A stretch of DNA of 22,837 nt from an uncultured Collinsella sp. (GTDB lineage: Bacteria > Actinomycetota > Coriobacteriia > Coriobacteriales > Coriobacteriaceae). The notes beneath the pieces are model-generated. The model was not told the DNA's origin. It did not search any database and worked only from the letters and a program-made list of their open reading frames with translations. Where the stretch lies: the NCBI GenBank assembly GCA_902494465.1, contig CABUTH010000011.1, forward strand, positions 1-22,837. The letters run 5' to 3'. Position numbers and translations under genes: made by a program. Positions within the stretch are counted from its first letter, which is position 1; every line of letters starts with the position of its first letter. Of this stretch, positions 1 through 9,999 are shown piece after piece.

Positions 1-1
1 C

Positions 2-1237
2 ACCACGAACCCCGATGTCCTCGAGCGCTTTTTGCGCTACGTCCAGATCAACACGCAGTCCGAGGATGCAAACTGCGACCAGGTACCCTCGAGCGCCGTT
101 CAGTTTGACCTTGCCAACGTGCTGGCTGAAGAGCTGCGCGAGCTTGGTGCAGAAGATGTCCACGTGACCGAGCACGCCTATGTCTGTGCGCATATCCCCG
201 CAAGTGCGGGCGCTGAGGACAAGCCCGCCCTGGGCCTGATCGCCCACCTCGACACCACCGAAGTTGCACCGGGTGCCGGCGTGAAGCCACACATCGTACA
301 CTACGAAGGCGGCGACCTGGTCTGCGGCACGGTTGACGGTAAGCCCGTTGCCATGAGTACTGCCAAGCTTCCCGCCCTGAACGACCTCGCGGGTGAGGAC
401 CTGGTCTGCAGCGATGGCACCACGCTGCTGGGCGCGGACGACAAGGCAGGCGTCGCCGAGATCATGTCGCTTGTCGCACGTATCGCTCAGGACCCTTCTC
501 TGCCCCATCCCGCGCTCGGCATTTGCTTCTGCCCTGACGAGGAGATCGGCCACGGAGCCGAGCTGTTGGATATCGATACCTTTGGCTGCAAGTACGCCTA
601 CACGGTCGACGGCGGCCCCATCGGCGAGCTGGAGTGGGAGTGCTTTAACGCCGCCGAGGCGACCGTCCGCTTTGAGGGCCAGTCCATCCACCCGGGCGAC
701 GCCAAGGGTCGTATGGTCAACGCAGGCAATCTGTTCTGCGACTTCAACGCGTTGCTCCCCTACGTGCAGCGCCCGGAGTATACGGAAGGCTACGAGGGCT
801 TTTATCACCTTGAGGGTGTATCTGCGACCGTCGATCACGCCACAGCGCGCTATATCGTCCGCGACCATGACGCCGCCAAGTTCCAGCAGAAACTCGACCT
901 TATTGATGCCGCCGCCTCGATGCTCAACCAACGTCTGGGTGAGGAGCGCGTGACGGTCGAGATTAAGCAGCAGTATCGAAATATGGCCGAGATCGTTCGT
1001 GACTATCCCGAGCTTATTGATGTTGCCAAGGAAGCCTACCTTGCCTGCGGCGTTGAGCCCCAAGTGCTGCCGATTCGTGGCGGCACCGACGGCGCGCAGC
1101 TGTCGTTCCGCGGTCTGCCCTGCCCCAACCTTTCCACCGGCGGCTATTGCTACCACGGCGTCAACGAGTTCGTCCCGGTCAGTTCGCTCGTCAAGATGAC
1201 CGACGTGCTCCAGGAGCTCGTCGCCCGCTTTGCATAA
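2..1237 (+). CDS. pepT: Peptidase T (tripeptide aminopeptidase), 5' end missing
   Basis: M20B-family zinc aminopeptidase that releases the N-terminal residue from tripeptides in the cytoplasm. The frame is open to the left edge and the first codons read TTNPDVLERFLRYVQINTQS, matching the usual PepT N-terminus, so the gene is cut a few codons after its start; the TTG at 32 is internal. Visible family motifs are HLDTTE (about nt 245-262), LLGADDKAG (about 425-451), the CPDEEIGHGAE metal/catalytic segment (about 530-562), YTVDGG, SIHPGDAKG, and the C-terminal PIRGGTDGAQLSF and YHGVNEFVP blocks. The visible length of about 411 residues fits the family (about 408 in E. coli). It is the only plus-strand gene, is convergent with the LCP gene, and is followed by a strong intrinsic terminator. 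Confidence 0.95.
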   Translation, partial: TTNPDVLERFLRYVQINTQSEDANCDQVPSSAVQFDLANVLAEELRELGAEDVHVTEHAYVCAHIPASAGAEDKPALGLIAHLDTTEVAPGAGVKPHIVHYEGGDLVCGTVDGKPVAMSTAKLPALNDLAGEDLVCSDGTTLLGADDKAGVAEIMSLVARIAQDPSLPHPALGICFCPDEEIGHGAELLDIDTFGCKYAYTVDGGPIGELEWECFNAAEATVRFEGQSIHPGDAKGRMVNAGNLFCDFNALLPYVQRPEYTEGYEGFYHLEGVSATVDHATARYIVRDHDAAKFQQKLDLIDAAASMLNQRLGEERVTVEIKQQYRNMAEIVRDYPELIDVAKEAYLACGVEPQVLPIRGGTDGAQLSFRGLPCPNLSTGGYCYHGVNEFVPVSSLVKMTDVLQELVARFA

Positions 1238-1263
1238 GCCTGGCTGCACAAGTCCAAAAGACG

Positions 1264-1302
1264 AATCGCCCCGTCCTCAACCGAGAACGGGGCGATTTTT
1301 TT
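1264..1302 (+). terminator. Intrinsic terminator of pepT
   Basis: An 11-bp perfect stem (arms 1264-1274 and 1287-1297, core ATCGCCCCGT) with a 12-nt loop runs into seven T residues at 1296-1302. It lies 27 bp after the pepT stop codon. Confidence 0.9.
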
Positions 1303-1337
1303 GCTGCAATGAGAACAGGTTGACGCACGCCAGCCTC

Positions 1338-1445
1338 TTAACGCAAGGAGTGTCCCAAACTGCCGGCACAAAAGGAATATCCCCAAGTGCCAAGTACATC
1401 AAGAGTGCCCCCTTTGACCAGTCGTTTAAGAACATCCCCAATGAC
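1338..1445 (-). repeat. Degenerate 27-bp tandem repeat, four units
   Basis: Read on the minus strand, four consecutive 27-nt units start at 1445, 1418, 1391 and 1364. Their openings are GTCATTGGGGATGTTCTT, GTCAAAGGGGGCACTCTT, GGCACTTGGGGATATTCC and GGCAGTTTGGGACACTCC. The shared core is roughly TTGGGGAyryTCyTT, with exact 27-nt spacing and no indels. The same core appears as a single unit at 16959-16987 and inside the palindrome at 18476-18531. Confidence 0.75.
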
Positions 1446-1452
1446 TAACGTC

Positions 1453-1614
1453 GCAGGTTGAGGACGGGCAGCGAGCGGGTCGCATTTGAGACAAGGTGAC
1501 GTGAAACGAAAGGGCGCTGACCTTCTGGTCGCGCCCTTGAAGTTGAACGTCAGATTGTCCAAATGCGGCCCGCGCAGCGTCAAGCGGTTACGCGGTTTGG
1601 TAAAACCGCGTAAC
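1453..1614 (-). repeat. Copy A of a structured 3' element following the LCP stop codon
   Basis: Two parts. (1) A perfect 12-bp hairpin, arms 1587-1598 and 1603-1614 with loop GGTA (plus strand), directly abuts the LCP stop codon at 1615-1617. (2) A segment at 1453-1581 aligns without gaps to 17039-17167 with three mismatches, and 1481-1581 is identical. This segment is itself one long imperfect hairpin: outer arms 1475-1494/1555-1573, middle TGACGT/ACGTCA (1497-1502/1547-1552), inner arms 1510-1522/1527-1538 with loop TTCT. In minus-strand sense the inner hairpin is followed by TTTCGTTT, so it could act as a transcription terminator for the upstream gene. Confidence 0.85.
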
Positions 1615-2850
1615 TTAGTAGTTGGCTTCGTAGCCGTTGCCGTCGCCGGTGGGCTCTTCGTAGTAGTCCGAACCGCTCGAATCGCTTGAGTCATCGGAAT
1701 CGTCAGAGCTGACCGATGAGGTTGCGGTACCGTTTGCGTAATCGTCAGACGTGTTGTTGTTCAGGTCGCCGATCGTAGAGCTGGAACCGTCGGAAAGACC
1801 CATGGTGTTGGGACCCTTGGGATCCTTGCCAGCATCGACGCGCTCCATCATTTCCTTGAGCTCGTCCTCGTAGACAAAGACGTAGCTCACACCGTCGATC
1901 ATGGTGCTGTCGTCGGCGTACGAGGGCAGGTTGGCCGAGTAGATACCGTCGACATCCATACCGCGCATGGCGTTGACCGTAGCCACGATATCCTGAACGC
2001 TCATATCGGTTACGAGCATATCGGACAGCGAATTAACCAGGCCAAAGATCTTCGTGGCATCGAAGTTATTGAGAATCTGGTTGGCAAGGGCGCCAAGCAC
2101 CTGACGCTGGTGGCGCATGCGCGTGTAATCGCCGTCGGCATAGGTGTAGCGGCAGCGGGCATAGGTAAGGGCGGTGGCACCGTCCATATGCTGCTGGCCA
2201 GCGGTAATCTTAATATCCAGGTGCTCGGGATCGTCAACATCATCGGTTGCGTTAATGTCGATACCGCCAACCGAATCAATCAGCGCCTGCATACCGTCGA
2301 AGCTGACCTCGGCATAGTGGGAAATCTGAACACCGCACAGCTCGTTGACCGCCTCGACCATGGCCTCGGCGCCGCCAACGGTATGGCAGGCGTTGATCTT
2401 CATGGTCTCGCCCTTGTACTCGACCTTGGTGTCGCGCGGAACGGAAATGAGCGTCGCCTGCTTTTGCGTGGGGTCGATGCGTGCCAGGATAATCGAGTCG
2501 GCACGATACGTATCCTCTCCCGGACGGCCGTCGGTGCCAAGAAGCAGCACGTAGAACGGATCCTTTGCCTCATCGGTGTCAACCAGAACCCGACGCAGAT
2601 TGTCGGTAATGACATTAGAATCGCCGAGCTTGCCCATAATGGTGGCAAACCACAGGCCGGCAGCGGTAGTGGCACTCAGCAGCACGCCAAGCACGACAAT
2701 GAGCGCGACGTGACGAATCGTGTGGCTACGACGACGTTGACGAGCGCGCTCGGAATAGCGAGCCACGTTATCGCGACTATAGATCTTGGCCTGCGCACCA
2801 GTTGAGGGTCTTCGGGTGGTGGTATCCGCGAGGGGCTTTTTATTAAACAT
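1615..2850 (-). CDS. LytR-CpsA-Psr (LCP) family cell-wall glycopolymer ligase
   Basis: LCP proteins move undecaprenyl-linked glycopolymers onto peptidoglycan at the outer face of the membrane. The 411-residue product has a basic cytoplasmic N-terminus (RARQRRRSHTIRH, about 35-47), one membrane segment (about 48-70) and an LCP domain (about 97-255). Expected pyrophosphate/metal residues are present: D107 in LLLGTDGR, R116 and D118 in YRADS, R139-D140 in SVPRD, and the arginines in ARCRY and DYTRMRHQRQ. The last 60 residues are a low-complexity Ser/Asp/Gly/Asn tail. I chose ATG 2850, with AGG six bases upstream, over the in-frame TTG at 2856. It starts 12 bp after murA and is probably co-transcribed with it, which suits a peptidoglycan-linked role. 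Which polymer it attaches cannot be read from sequence. Confidence 0.9.
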   Translation of the reverse strand: MFNKKPLADTTTRRPSTGAQAKIYSRDNVARYSERARQRRRSHTIRHVALIVVLGVLLSATTAAGLWFATIMGKLGDSNVITDNLRRVLVDTDEAKDPFYVLLLGTDGRPGEDTYRADSIILARIDPTQKQATLISVPRDTKVEYKGETMKINACHTVGGAEAMVEAVNELCGVQISHYAEVSFDGMQALIDSVGGIDINATDDVDDPEHLDIKITAGQQHMDGATALTYARCRYTYADGDYTRMRHQRQVLGALANQILNNFDATKIFGLVNSLSDMLVTDMSVQDIVATVNAMRGMDVDGIYSANLPSYADDSTMIDGVSYVFVYEDELKEMMERVDAGKDPKGPNTMGLSDGSSSTIGDLNNNTSDDYANGTATSSVSSDDSDDSSDSSGSDYYEEPTGDGNGYEANY

Positions 2851-2862
2851 AGGCAACCTGTA

Positions 2863-4146
2863 TTAGTAGATGACGGGATCGGGGACGGTAGCATGCTCGA
2901 CATGCGCGCCGAGCGCCTGCAGCTTTTCGACAAACTGCTCGTAGCCGCGCTTGATATGATGGATGGCCGAAACCTCGGTCGTCCCGTCGGCGATCAAGCC
3001 CGCTACGACGAGGGCCGCTCCGCCGCGCAGATCGGGCGAGGTAACCTGTGCACCCGAGAAGCCCTTGACGCCATGAATCATGGCATGATGGCTCTCGATA
3101 CGAATGTCGGCACCCATGCGCACCAGCTCAGAGGCAAACATAAAGCGATTCTCGAAGATGTTTTCGGTAATAACGGAACTGCCGTCGGCAAGGGCGGAGA
3201 GCACCATAATCTGCGCCTGCATGTCGGTCGGGAAACCGGGGAACGGAAGCGTCTGGATGTCGACCGGCTTGATACGCTCGGCACGGTTCACATGGACGCC
3301 ATCCTCGACGCGCTCGCAGTCGATACCCATGAGCTCCATCTTCTTGAGCACCATGCCCAAGTGAATGGGGCAAAAGCCCGTGACATCGACACCGCGATCG
3401 TCGGCCATCAACGCACCGGCAACGATAAAGGTACCGGCCTCGATGCGGTCGCCCACCACGCGATGGGTAACGGGATGGAGCTCTTCCACGCCTTCGATAG
3501 TCACGACGGGCGTACCGGCGCCAACAATCTTGGCGCCCATCTCGTTGAGCATGTTGGCGAGATCGACGATCTCGGGCTCGCGGGCGGCATTGTCGATAAC
3601 CGTGGTACCCTTCGCGCGCACGGATGCCATAATGAGGTTCTCGGTCGCACCGACACTGGCGAACTCGAGCGTGACGGTGGTACCGCGCAGACCTTGGGGC
3701 GCATTAGCGTTGATGTAACCGTGGGCGGTATCGAACTCAACGCCCAGGGCCTCGAGACCCAGAATGTGCATGTCGATCTTGCGAGCACCCAGGTTGCAGC
3801 CGCCCGGCATGGCAATCTTGGCGCGATGGAAGCGGCCCAGCAGGGGTCCCATGACGGCGGTGGAAGCACGCATCTTGGCAACGAGCTCGTAGGGGGCCTC
3901 CCAAGAATCGACCTGAGAGGTATCAATCTCGAGCGTGTGCTCGTCGAGAACATCGATCGTAGCGCCCATGCCCTTGAGCACCTTGCCCATCACGTGGACA
4001 TCGGAAATATCGGGCACGTTCTGCAGCGTCGTCTTGCCCGGCGCCAGAAGCGTTGCCGCCATGAGTTTGAGCGCGGAGTTCTTGGCACCCGAGACGGGCA
4101 CGGAGCCTCCGATGGCGTGGCCACCCTCAACGCGGATAATATCCAA
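2863..4146 (-). CDS. murA: UDP-N-acetylglucosamine 1-carboxyvinyltransferase
   Basis: First committed step of peptidoglycan synthesis: transfer of enolpyruvate from PEP to UDP-GlcNAc in the cytoplasm. The 427-residue length is typical. K22-N23 sit in SGAKNSALK, and the catalytic/fosfomycin-target cysteine is present as C117 in PGGCNLGARKIDMHI, so no Cys-to-Asp type intrinsic fosfomycin resistance is seen. The C-terminal FPTDMQAQ and RGGAALVVAGLIA segments are also typical. The start is a TTG at 4146 giving MDIIRVEGGHAIGG, preceded by AAAGG seven bases upstream; no ATG fits the family N-terminus. It follows atpC after an intrinsic terminator and is followed at once by the LCP gene. Its position just after the ATP synthase operon matches B. 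subtilis murAA. Confidence 0.96.
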   Translation of the reverse strand: MDIIRVEGGHAIGGSVPVSGAKNSALKLMAATLLAPGKTTLQNVPDISDVHVMGKVLKGMGATIDVLDEHTLEIDTSQVDSWEAPYELVAKMRASTAVMGPLLGRFHRAKIAMPGGCNLGARKIDMHILGLEALGVEFDTAHGYINANAPQGLRGTTVTLEFASVGATENLIMASVRAKGTTVIDNAAREPEIVDLANMLNEMGAKIVGAGTPVVTIEGVEELHPVTHRVVGDRIEAGTFIVAGALMADDRGVDVTGFCPIHLGMVLKKMELMGIDCERVEDGVHVNRAERIKPVDIQTLPFPGFPTDMQAQIMVLSALADGSSVITENIFENRFMFASELVRMGADIRIESHHAMIHGVKGFSGAQVTSPDLRGGAALVVAGLIADGTTEVSAIHHIKRGYEQFVEKLQALGAHVEHATVPDPVIY

Positions 4147-4159
4147 GGTCTACCCTTTC

Positions 4160-4198
4160 AAAAAGCATGCCCGGGGTGGCTAGGCCATCCCGGGCATG
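4160..4198 (-). terminator. Intrinsic terminator of the ATP synthase operon
   Basis: Fifteen-position stem with one G/A mismatch (arms 4184-4198 and 4166-4180, core CATGCCCGGG, loop of three), followed in minus-strand sense by C and five T residues (4164-4160). It lies 36 bp after the atpC stop and its T-run ends only 14 bp before the murA start codon, so murA must be reached by read-through or by a promoter overlapping this hairpin. Confidence 0.8.
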
Positions 4199-4234
4199 AT
4201 GTGTTCGCAAATGGTCGAACGCTAAATCGTTTGA

Positions 4235-4627
4235 CTATTGGGCAAGCTTGAGCTTACACCATGCGATTTCATTATAGAGGTAGGCGCGGCGTGCATCATC
4301 CTCCGACAAATTACCCAGCTTCTCTTCAAAACCTTGAATATCAGCTTTAAGCTTGTCGGCATCGACGGTCGCCAAATCGCAAGCGCGCTCGGCGAGAACG
4401 GTCACGACATCGTCCGCAACCTGGGCATAGCCGCCGGCCACGGCAAACGTGTGGTCGACAGTGCCCATGGCCTTATCGGAAACGCGAACGTAACCGCGGT
4501 CGATCGTGCAGATCTCGCTGGAGTGAGCAGGCAGAACGCCAAACTCGCCATCCGTGGACGGAATCGACACAAACGCAGCGTCGCCCTCATAGGCGCAGCT
4601 CACGGGGCACACGATGCGGATACGCAT
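4235..4627 (-). CDS. atpC: ATP synthase F1 epsilon subunit
   Basis: Central-stalk subunit that couples F1 rotation and inhibits ATP hydrolysis. The 130-residue protein has the N-terminal beta-sandwich (about 1-83, with the diagnostic TDGEFGVLPAHS and AVAGGYAQV segments) followed by a short helical hairpin (about 88-130). ATG start at 4627, three bases after the atpD stop, so translation is probably coupled. Last gene of the operon, followed by an intrinsic terminator. Confidence 0.95.
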   Translation of the reverse strand: MRIRIVCPVSCAYEGDAAFVSIPSTDGEFGVLPAHSSEICTIDRGYVRVSDKAMGTVDHTFAVAGGYAQVADDVVTVLAERACDLATVDADKLKADIQGFEEKLGNLSEDDARRAYLYNEIAWCKLKLAQ

Positions 4628-4630
4628 AAC

Positions 4631-6993
<2,363 letters not shown>

Positions 6994-6998
6994 GGGGC

Positions 6999-8597
6999 TT
7001 AGTTCTCCTCTGATCCAGAAACATCCGAATGGTGCTTGGCCATGAACTGCTGCTTGAAGTCGCCGATGACGCGCAAGAGCTCAGCCTTGGTGTCATCGTC
7101 GATCTTCTTGGCGCGAACCTTGTCGAGCAGCGAGCCAAAGCCATTGTCCATGTACTCGATGAGCTCGGCGCGGAAAGGCAGCACGTCGGCGATCTCCAGG
7201 TCATCCAGGAAGCCCTCGTTGCCAGCGAACAGCGTAACGATCTGCTCGCCAACCTCAAACGGCTTGTAACGCGGCTGCTTAAGGAGCTCAGTCATGCGAG
7301 CGCCGTGGGTAAGCTGCTTTTGCGTGGCCTCGTCGAGGTCAGAGCCGAACTGCGTGAAGCCGGCGAGCTCCTGGTACGAAGCAAGGTCCAGACGGAGGTT
7401 GCCGGCGACCTGCTTCATGGCCTTGGTCTGTGCGTCGCCACCGACGCGGGACACGGAAATGCCCACGTCGACTGCCGGGCGCTGGCCCTGGAAGAAGAGC
7501 TCGGACTGCAGGTAGATCTGACCATCGGTAATGGAAATGACGTTGGTCGGAATGTAGGCCGAGACGTCGCCGTCCTGGGTCTCGATGATCGGAAGAGCCG
7601 TCATGGAGCCATAACCGTTCTTCTTGGACATCTTGACGGCACGCTCGAGCAGACGAGAGTGCAGGTAGAAGATGTCGCCAGGATAGGCCTCGCGTCCGGG
7701 CGGACGATGCAGCGTCAGCGACATCTGACGGTAAGCCACAGCCTGCTTGGACAGGTCGTCGTAGATGACGAGCACGTGGCCGCCGGGGTTGGTCTCGCTG
7801 GCAGGCTTGCCGTCCTCGCCGTTGTACATGAAGAACTCGCCGATAGCGGCACCGGCCATAGGCGCGATGTACTGCATAGGGGCGGAATCGGCAGCGGTGG
7901 CCGAAACGATGATGGTGTAGTCGAGCGCACCGTGCTGAGCGAGGGTCTCGCGGATGTTGGCAACCGTGGAGGCCTTCTGGCCGATGGCGACATAGATGCA
8001 GACCATGCCCTTGCCGCGCTGGTTGAGGATAGCGTCGATGGCGATGGCGGTCTTACCGGTCTTACGGTCGCCGATAATGAGCTCACGCTGACCGCGGCCA
8101 ATAGGCACCATGGAGTCGATAGCGAGCAGACCGGTCTGAACCGGCTCGCACACCGGGGTACGATCGATGACGCCGGGAGCCTTGAACTCGATGGGGCGAC
8201 GGTGCGTGGCGACGATGTCGCCCAGGCCGTCGATGGGCTGGCCGAGCGGATTGACGACGCGGCCGAGCATGGCACGGCTCACGGGGATATCCATAATGCG
8301 GCCAGTGGTGCGGCACTCGTCGCCTTCCTTGATGGAGTCGACGGCACCGAACAGAACGGCGCCGACCTCGTCACGGTCAAGGTTCTGGGCAAGGCCGAAG
8401 ACGGTCTCACCGGTATCGGAGCTCTTGAACTCCAGAAGCTCGCCTGCCATGGCGCTCTTGAGGCCGGAGACGCGCGCGATGCCGTCGCCTACCTCGTCGA
8501 CCGTTGAAACCTCATGCGTATCGACCGTCGCGGAGAGGCTCGTGAGCTGCTCCTGCAGTTTCTTGGCGATATCCTGGGCATTGAGGGTTTCGGACAT
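6999..8597 (-). CDS. atpA: ATP synthase F1 alpha subunit
   Basis: Non-catalytic nucleotide-binding subunit of F1. The 532 residues are somewhat longer than the usual 500-515, with extra sequence mainly at the N-terminus ([18 protein letters not shown]) and a short polar C-terminal tail. Walker A GDRKTGKT is at 176-183, and [13 protein letters not shown] carries the conserved arginine that completes the catalytic site of beta. ATG start at 8597 overlaps the atpH stop by one base (TAATG). Confidence 0.98.
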   Translation of the reverse strand: MSETLNAQDIAKKLQEQLTSLSATVDTHEVSTVDEVGDGIARVSGLKSAMAGELLEFKSSDTGETVFGLAQNLDRDEVGAVLFGAVDSIKEGDECRTTGRIMDIPVSRAMLGRVVNPLGQPIDGLGDIVATHRRPIEFKAPGVIDRTPVCEPVQTGLLAIDSMVPIGRGQRELIIGDRKTGKTAIAIDAILNQRGKGMVCIYVAIGQKASTVANIRETLAQHGALDYTIIVSATAADSAPMQYIAPMAGAAIGEFFMYNGEDGKPASETNPGGHVLVIYDDLSKQAVAYRQMSLTLHRPPGREAYPGDIFYLHSRLLERAVKMSKKNGYGSMTALPIIETQDGDVSAYIPTNVISITDGQIYLQSELFFQGQRPAVDVGISVSRVGGDAQTKAMKQVAGNLRLDLASYQELAGFTQFGSDLDEATQKQLTHGARMTELLKQPRYKPFEVGEQIVTLFAGNEGFLDDLEIADVLPFRAELIEYMDNGFGSLLDKVRAKKIDDDTKAELLRVIGDFKQQFMAKHHSDVSGSEEN

Positions 8598-9073
8598 TAG
8601 GCTTCACCTCCGTACGAATTAGCAGAGTTTGCGAGGGTCTCCTGCGCGATGCGCAGCTGCGTCTTGACGGAAATGTCACGACGCTCGCCGCGGGCCTCGA
8701 GCACCAGGCCGCCCACGATAGACGGGTCGACCTGCTCGATAAGGAATACCTTGCGACCGAAGTCCTGCTCGCATTTCTTAGTGATGGTTTGACGCAGCTC
8801 GTCGTCGAGCGGGATCGCCGTGGTGACGGTCACGCCCACTACATCCTCGTCTTCCTCGGCAACATACTTAAAGGCAGCTGCCACCTTGGGAAGAAGGTCG
8901 AGCTGGTCGCGCTTGGACATGGTGTCGAGCACGGCGATGATCTCGGGGCTGGCAGAAGCCAGGCGCTCGATCATCTCGAGGTCCTCGAACACATGGTTCT
9001 CGGCCTTAGCGGCTTCCAGAAGGGAGCGCGCGTAGGTCTCGAGCACCTTGTCCTGATAGCGGCTAGTCGGCAT
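8597..9073 (-). CDS. atpH: ATP synthase F1 delta subunit
   Basis: Peripheral-stalk cap linking F1 to the b subunits (OSCP family). At 158 residues it is short for the family (about 175-180). The N-terminal helical bundle (about 1-105, with YARSLLEAA) and the C-terminal segment ([20 protein letters not shown]) are recognisable; family identity is supported mainly by this C-terminal motif and by position. The ATG at 9073 lies inside the end of atpF (11-bp overlap). The 3' end overlaps atpA by one base. Confidence 0.93.
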   Translation of the reverse strand: MPTSRYQDKVLETYARSLLEAAKAENHVFEDLEMIERLASASPEIIAVLDTMSKRDQLDLLPKVAAAFKYVAEEDEDVVGVTVTTAIPLDDELRQTITKKCEQDFGRKVFLIEQVDPSIVGGLVLEARGERRDISVKTQLRIAQETLANSANSYGGEA

Positions 9074-9665
9074 TCAGGCTACCTGCTTCCTGGATGTAGC
9101 GCTCGATGAGCTTCTTCTGCTCGGCATCGTCCTCGAGTGCCTCGCCCACGATCTTGGTGGCGACGGCAACGGACAGGTCGGCGATGGAGCTCGCGGCACC
9201 GGCGTAGATGGACTTGCGCTCGTCCTCGACGGTCGTATGGGCCTTGGCGATGATCTCCTCGGCCTCCTTGTGAGCAGCCTCGATGATACGGGCGCGCTCG
9301 GACTCGGCGTCCTTACGGGCCTCGAGAACGATGTCGGCAGCCTGACGACGGGCGTCGGTGACGATCGAGTCGGACTCAGCGCGCTTGGCGATAGCCTCCT
9401 GCTTGGTCTTCTCGGCCTCGTCGAGGCTCTCCTCGATCTTCTTGCCGCGCTCCTCCATGGTTTTCATGATGCCCGGCAGGGCAACCTTGGCCAGCACGAT
9501 CCAGATAATCAGGAAGGCGATAAGCGCCGGGATGAACTCCGCCATCTTAGGGATGAGGATGTCCGCACCGGCAGCGCCGTCCTCAGCGAACGCGGAAACC
9601 GGCATGAGCAGCGCGGCCGCGGACGCGGAGAGTGCGATCGCGCTCTTCTGGGATGAAAGATTCAT
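9063..9665 (-). CDS. atpF: ATP synthase F0 b subunit with an apparent signal peptide
   Basis: Peripheral-stalk subunit. The 200-residue chain starts with a signal-peptide-like segment (polar/basic MNLSSQK, a hydrophobic Ala/Leu core, then PVSAFA-ED, cleavage expected near residue 27), before the usual b-subunit membrane helix (about 43-61, PALIAFLIIWIVLAKVALP). A long charged coiled coil (about 65-165) and a C-terminal delta-binding region follow. The start is supported by GGAG about eight bases before ATG 9665, so the leader is likely translated. Removal of the leader would leave the N-terminus outside, the normal topology of b. It overlaps atpH by 11 bp. Confidence 0.95.
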   Translation of the reverse strand: MNLSSQKSAIALSASAAALLMPVSAFAEDGAAGADILIPKMAEFIPALIAFLIIWIVLAKVALPGIMKTMEERGKKIEESLDEAEKTKQEAIAKRAESDSIVTDARRQAADIVLEARKDAESERARIIEAAHKEAEEIIAKAHTTVEDERKSIYAGAASSIADLSVAVATKIVGEALEDDAEQKKLIERYIQEAGSLNAD

Positions 9666-9680
9666 ACTTGACGCTCCGTG

Positions 9681-9875
9681 CTATTTAACGATCAGCGCGA
9701 CAACGAAGCCGATCAGAGCCAGAGCCTCGCCGAAGGCGGAGCCCATGATGAAGACGGTGAACACGCGGCCCTGGACCTCAGGCTGACGGGCCATAGCACC
9801 CGTAGCACCCAGAGCAGACAGGCCGATAGCAAGACCAGCGCCGATAACACCGAGACCGTAACCGATAACTCCCAC
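9681..9875 (-). CDS. atpE: ATP synthase F0 c subunit (proteolipid)
   Basis: Forms the rotating ion-translocating ring. Only 64 residues, with about 11 fewer before the ARQPE loop than E. coli AtpE. Two membrane helices (about 3-29 and 38-63) flank MARQPEVQGR, and the ion-binding carboxylate is the Glu in SAFGEALALIGF. The Gln and Ser ligands that mark Na+-type c subunits are replaced by Ile and Ala, so H+ coupling is inferred. The start is GTG 9875: an in-frame TAA lies eight codons upstream with no other start codon between, and AAAGGAGG sits four bases before the GTG. Confidence 0.94.
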   Translation of the reverse strand: MGVIGYGLGVIGAGLAIGLSALGATGAMARQPEVQGRVFTVFIMGSAFGEALALIGFVVALIVK

Positions 9876-9999
9876 GATTCCTCCTTTGTCGTGCGTGTCT
9901 TATTTCACGCAGGATAACCTTTTTATAACTGCCGGGCTCCATGGGTACGGGCACCGGCGGTTTAACGAATTACCTTACCTTTAAGGCGCGAACGGAAGG
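9876..9999 (-). promoter_or_regulatory. Structured leader of atpE
   Basis: A 124-bp gap between atpB and atpE in an operon whose other junctions are mostly overlaps or under 20 bp. In minus-strand sense it contains a 6-bp hairpin TGCGTG/CACGCA (9906-9911/9892-9897, 8-nt A-rich loop) ending just before a near-consensus Shine-Dalgarno AAAGGAGG. No convincing promoter is seen. Its likely job is to raise c-subunit translation or mRNA stability to match ring stoichiometry (inference). Confidence 0.45.

Larger units (their letters stand above)
1303..1614. other. Intergenic region between convergent pepT and the LCP gene
   Basis: About 310 bp without a convincing gene. It holds a four-unit 27-bp degenerate tandem array (1338-1445) and copy A of the stop-codon-proximal structured element (1453-1614), both listed separately. 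A minus-strand open frame crosses both (1338-1694), but it overlaps the LCP 3' end in another frame and is best explained by the repeats. Confidence 0.7.

Noticed and set aside
1338..1694. Minus-strand 118-codon frame across copy A, and the related 60-codon frame at copy B (16966-17148), sharing a peptide
   Set aside because: The shared peptide simply follows from near-identical DNA of the repeat. The frames diverge outside it, one overlaps the LCP gene end, and the compensatory stem changes favour a structural rather than a coding role. A conserved small protein is not fully excluded.
7029..8507. Plus-strand open frame of 492 codons opposite atpA, and similar long antisense frames at 2893-4251 and 17149-18291
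   Set aside because: They lie opposite conserved genes (atpA, murA, prfA) and arise from codon bias in GC-rich DNA.
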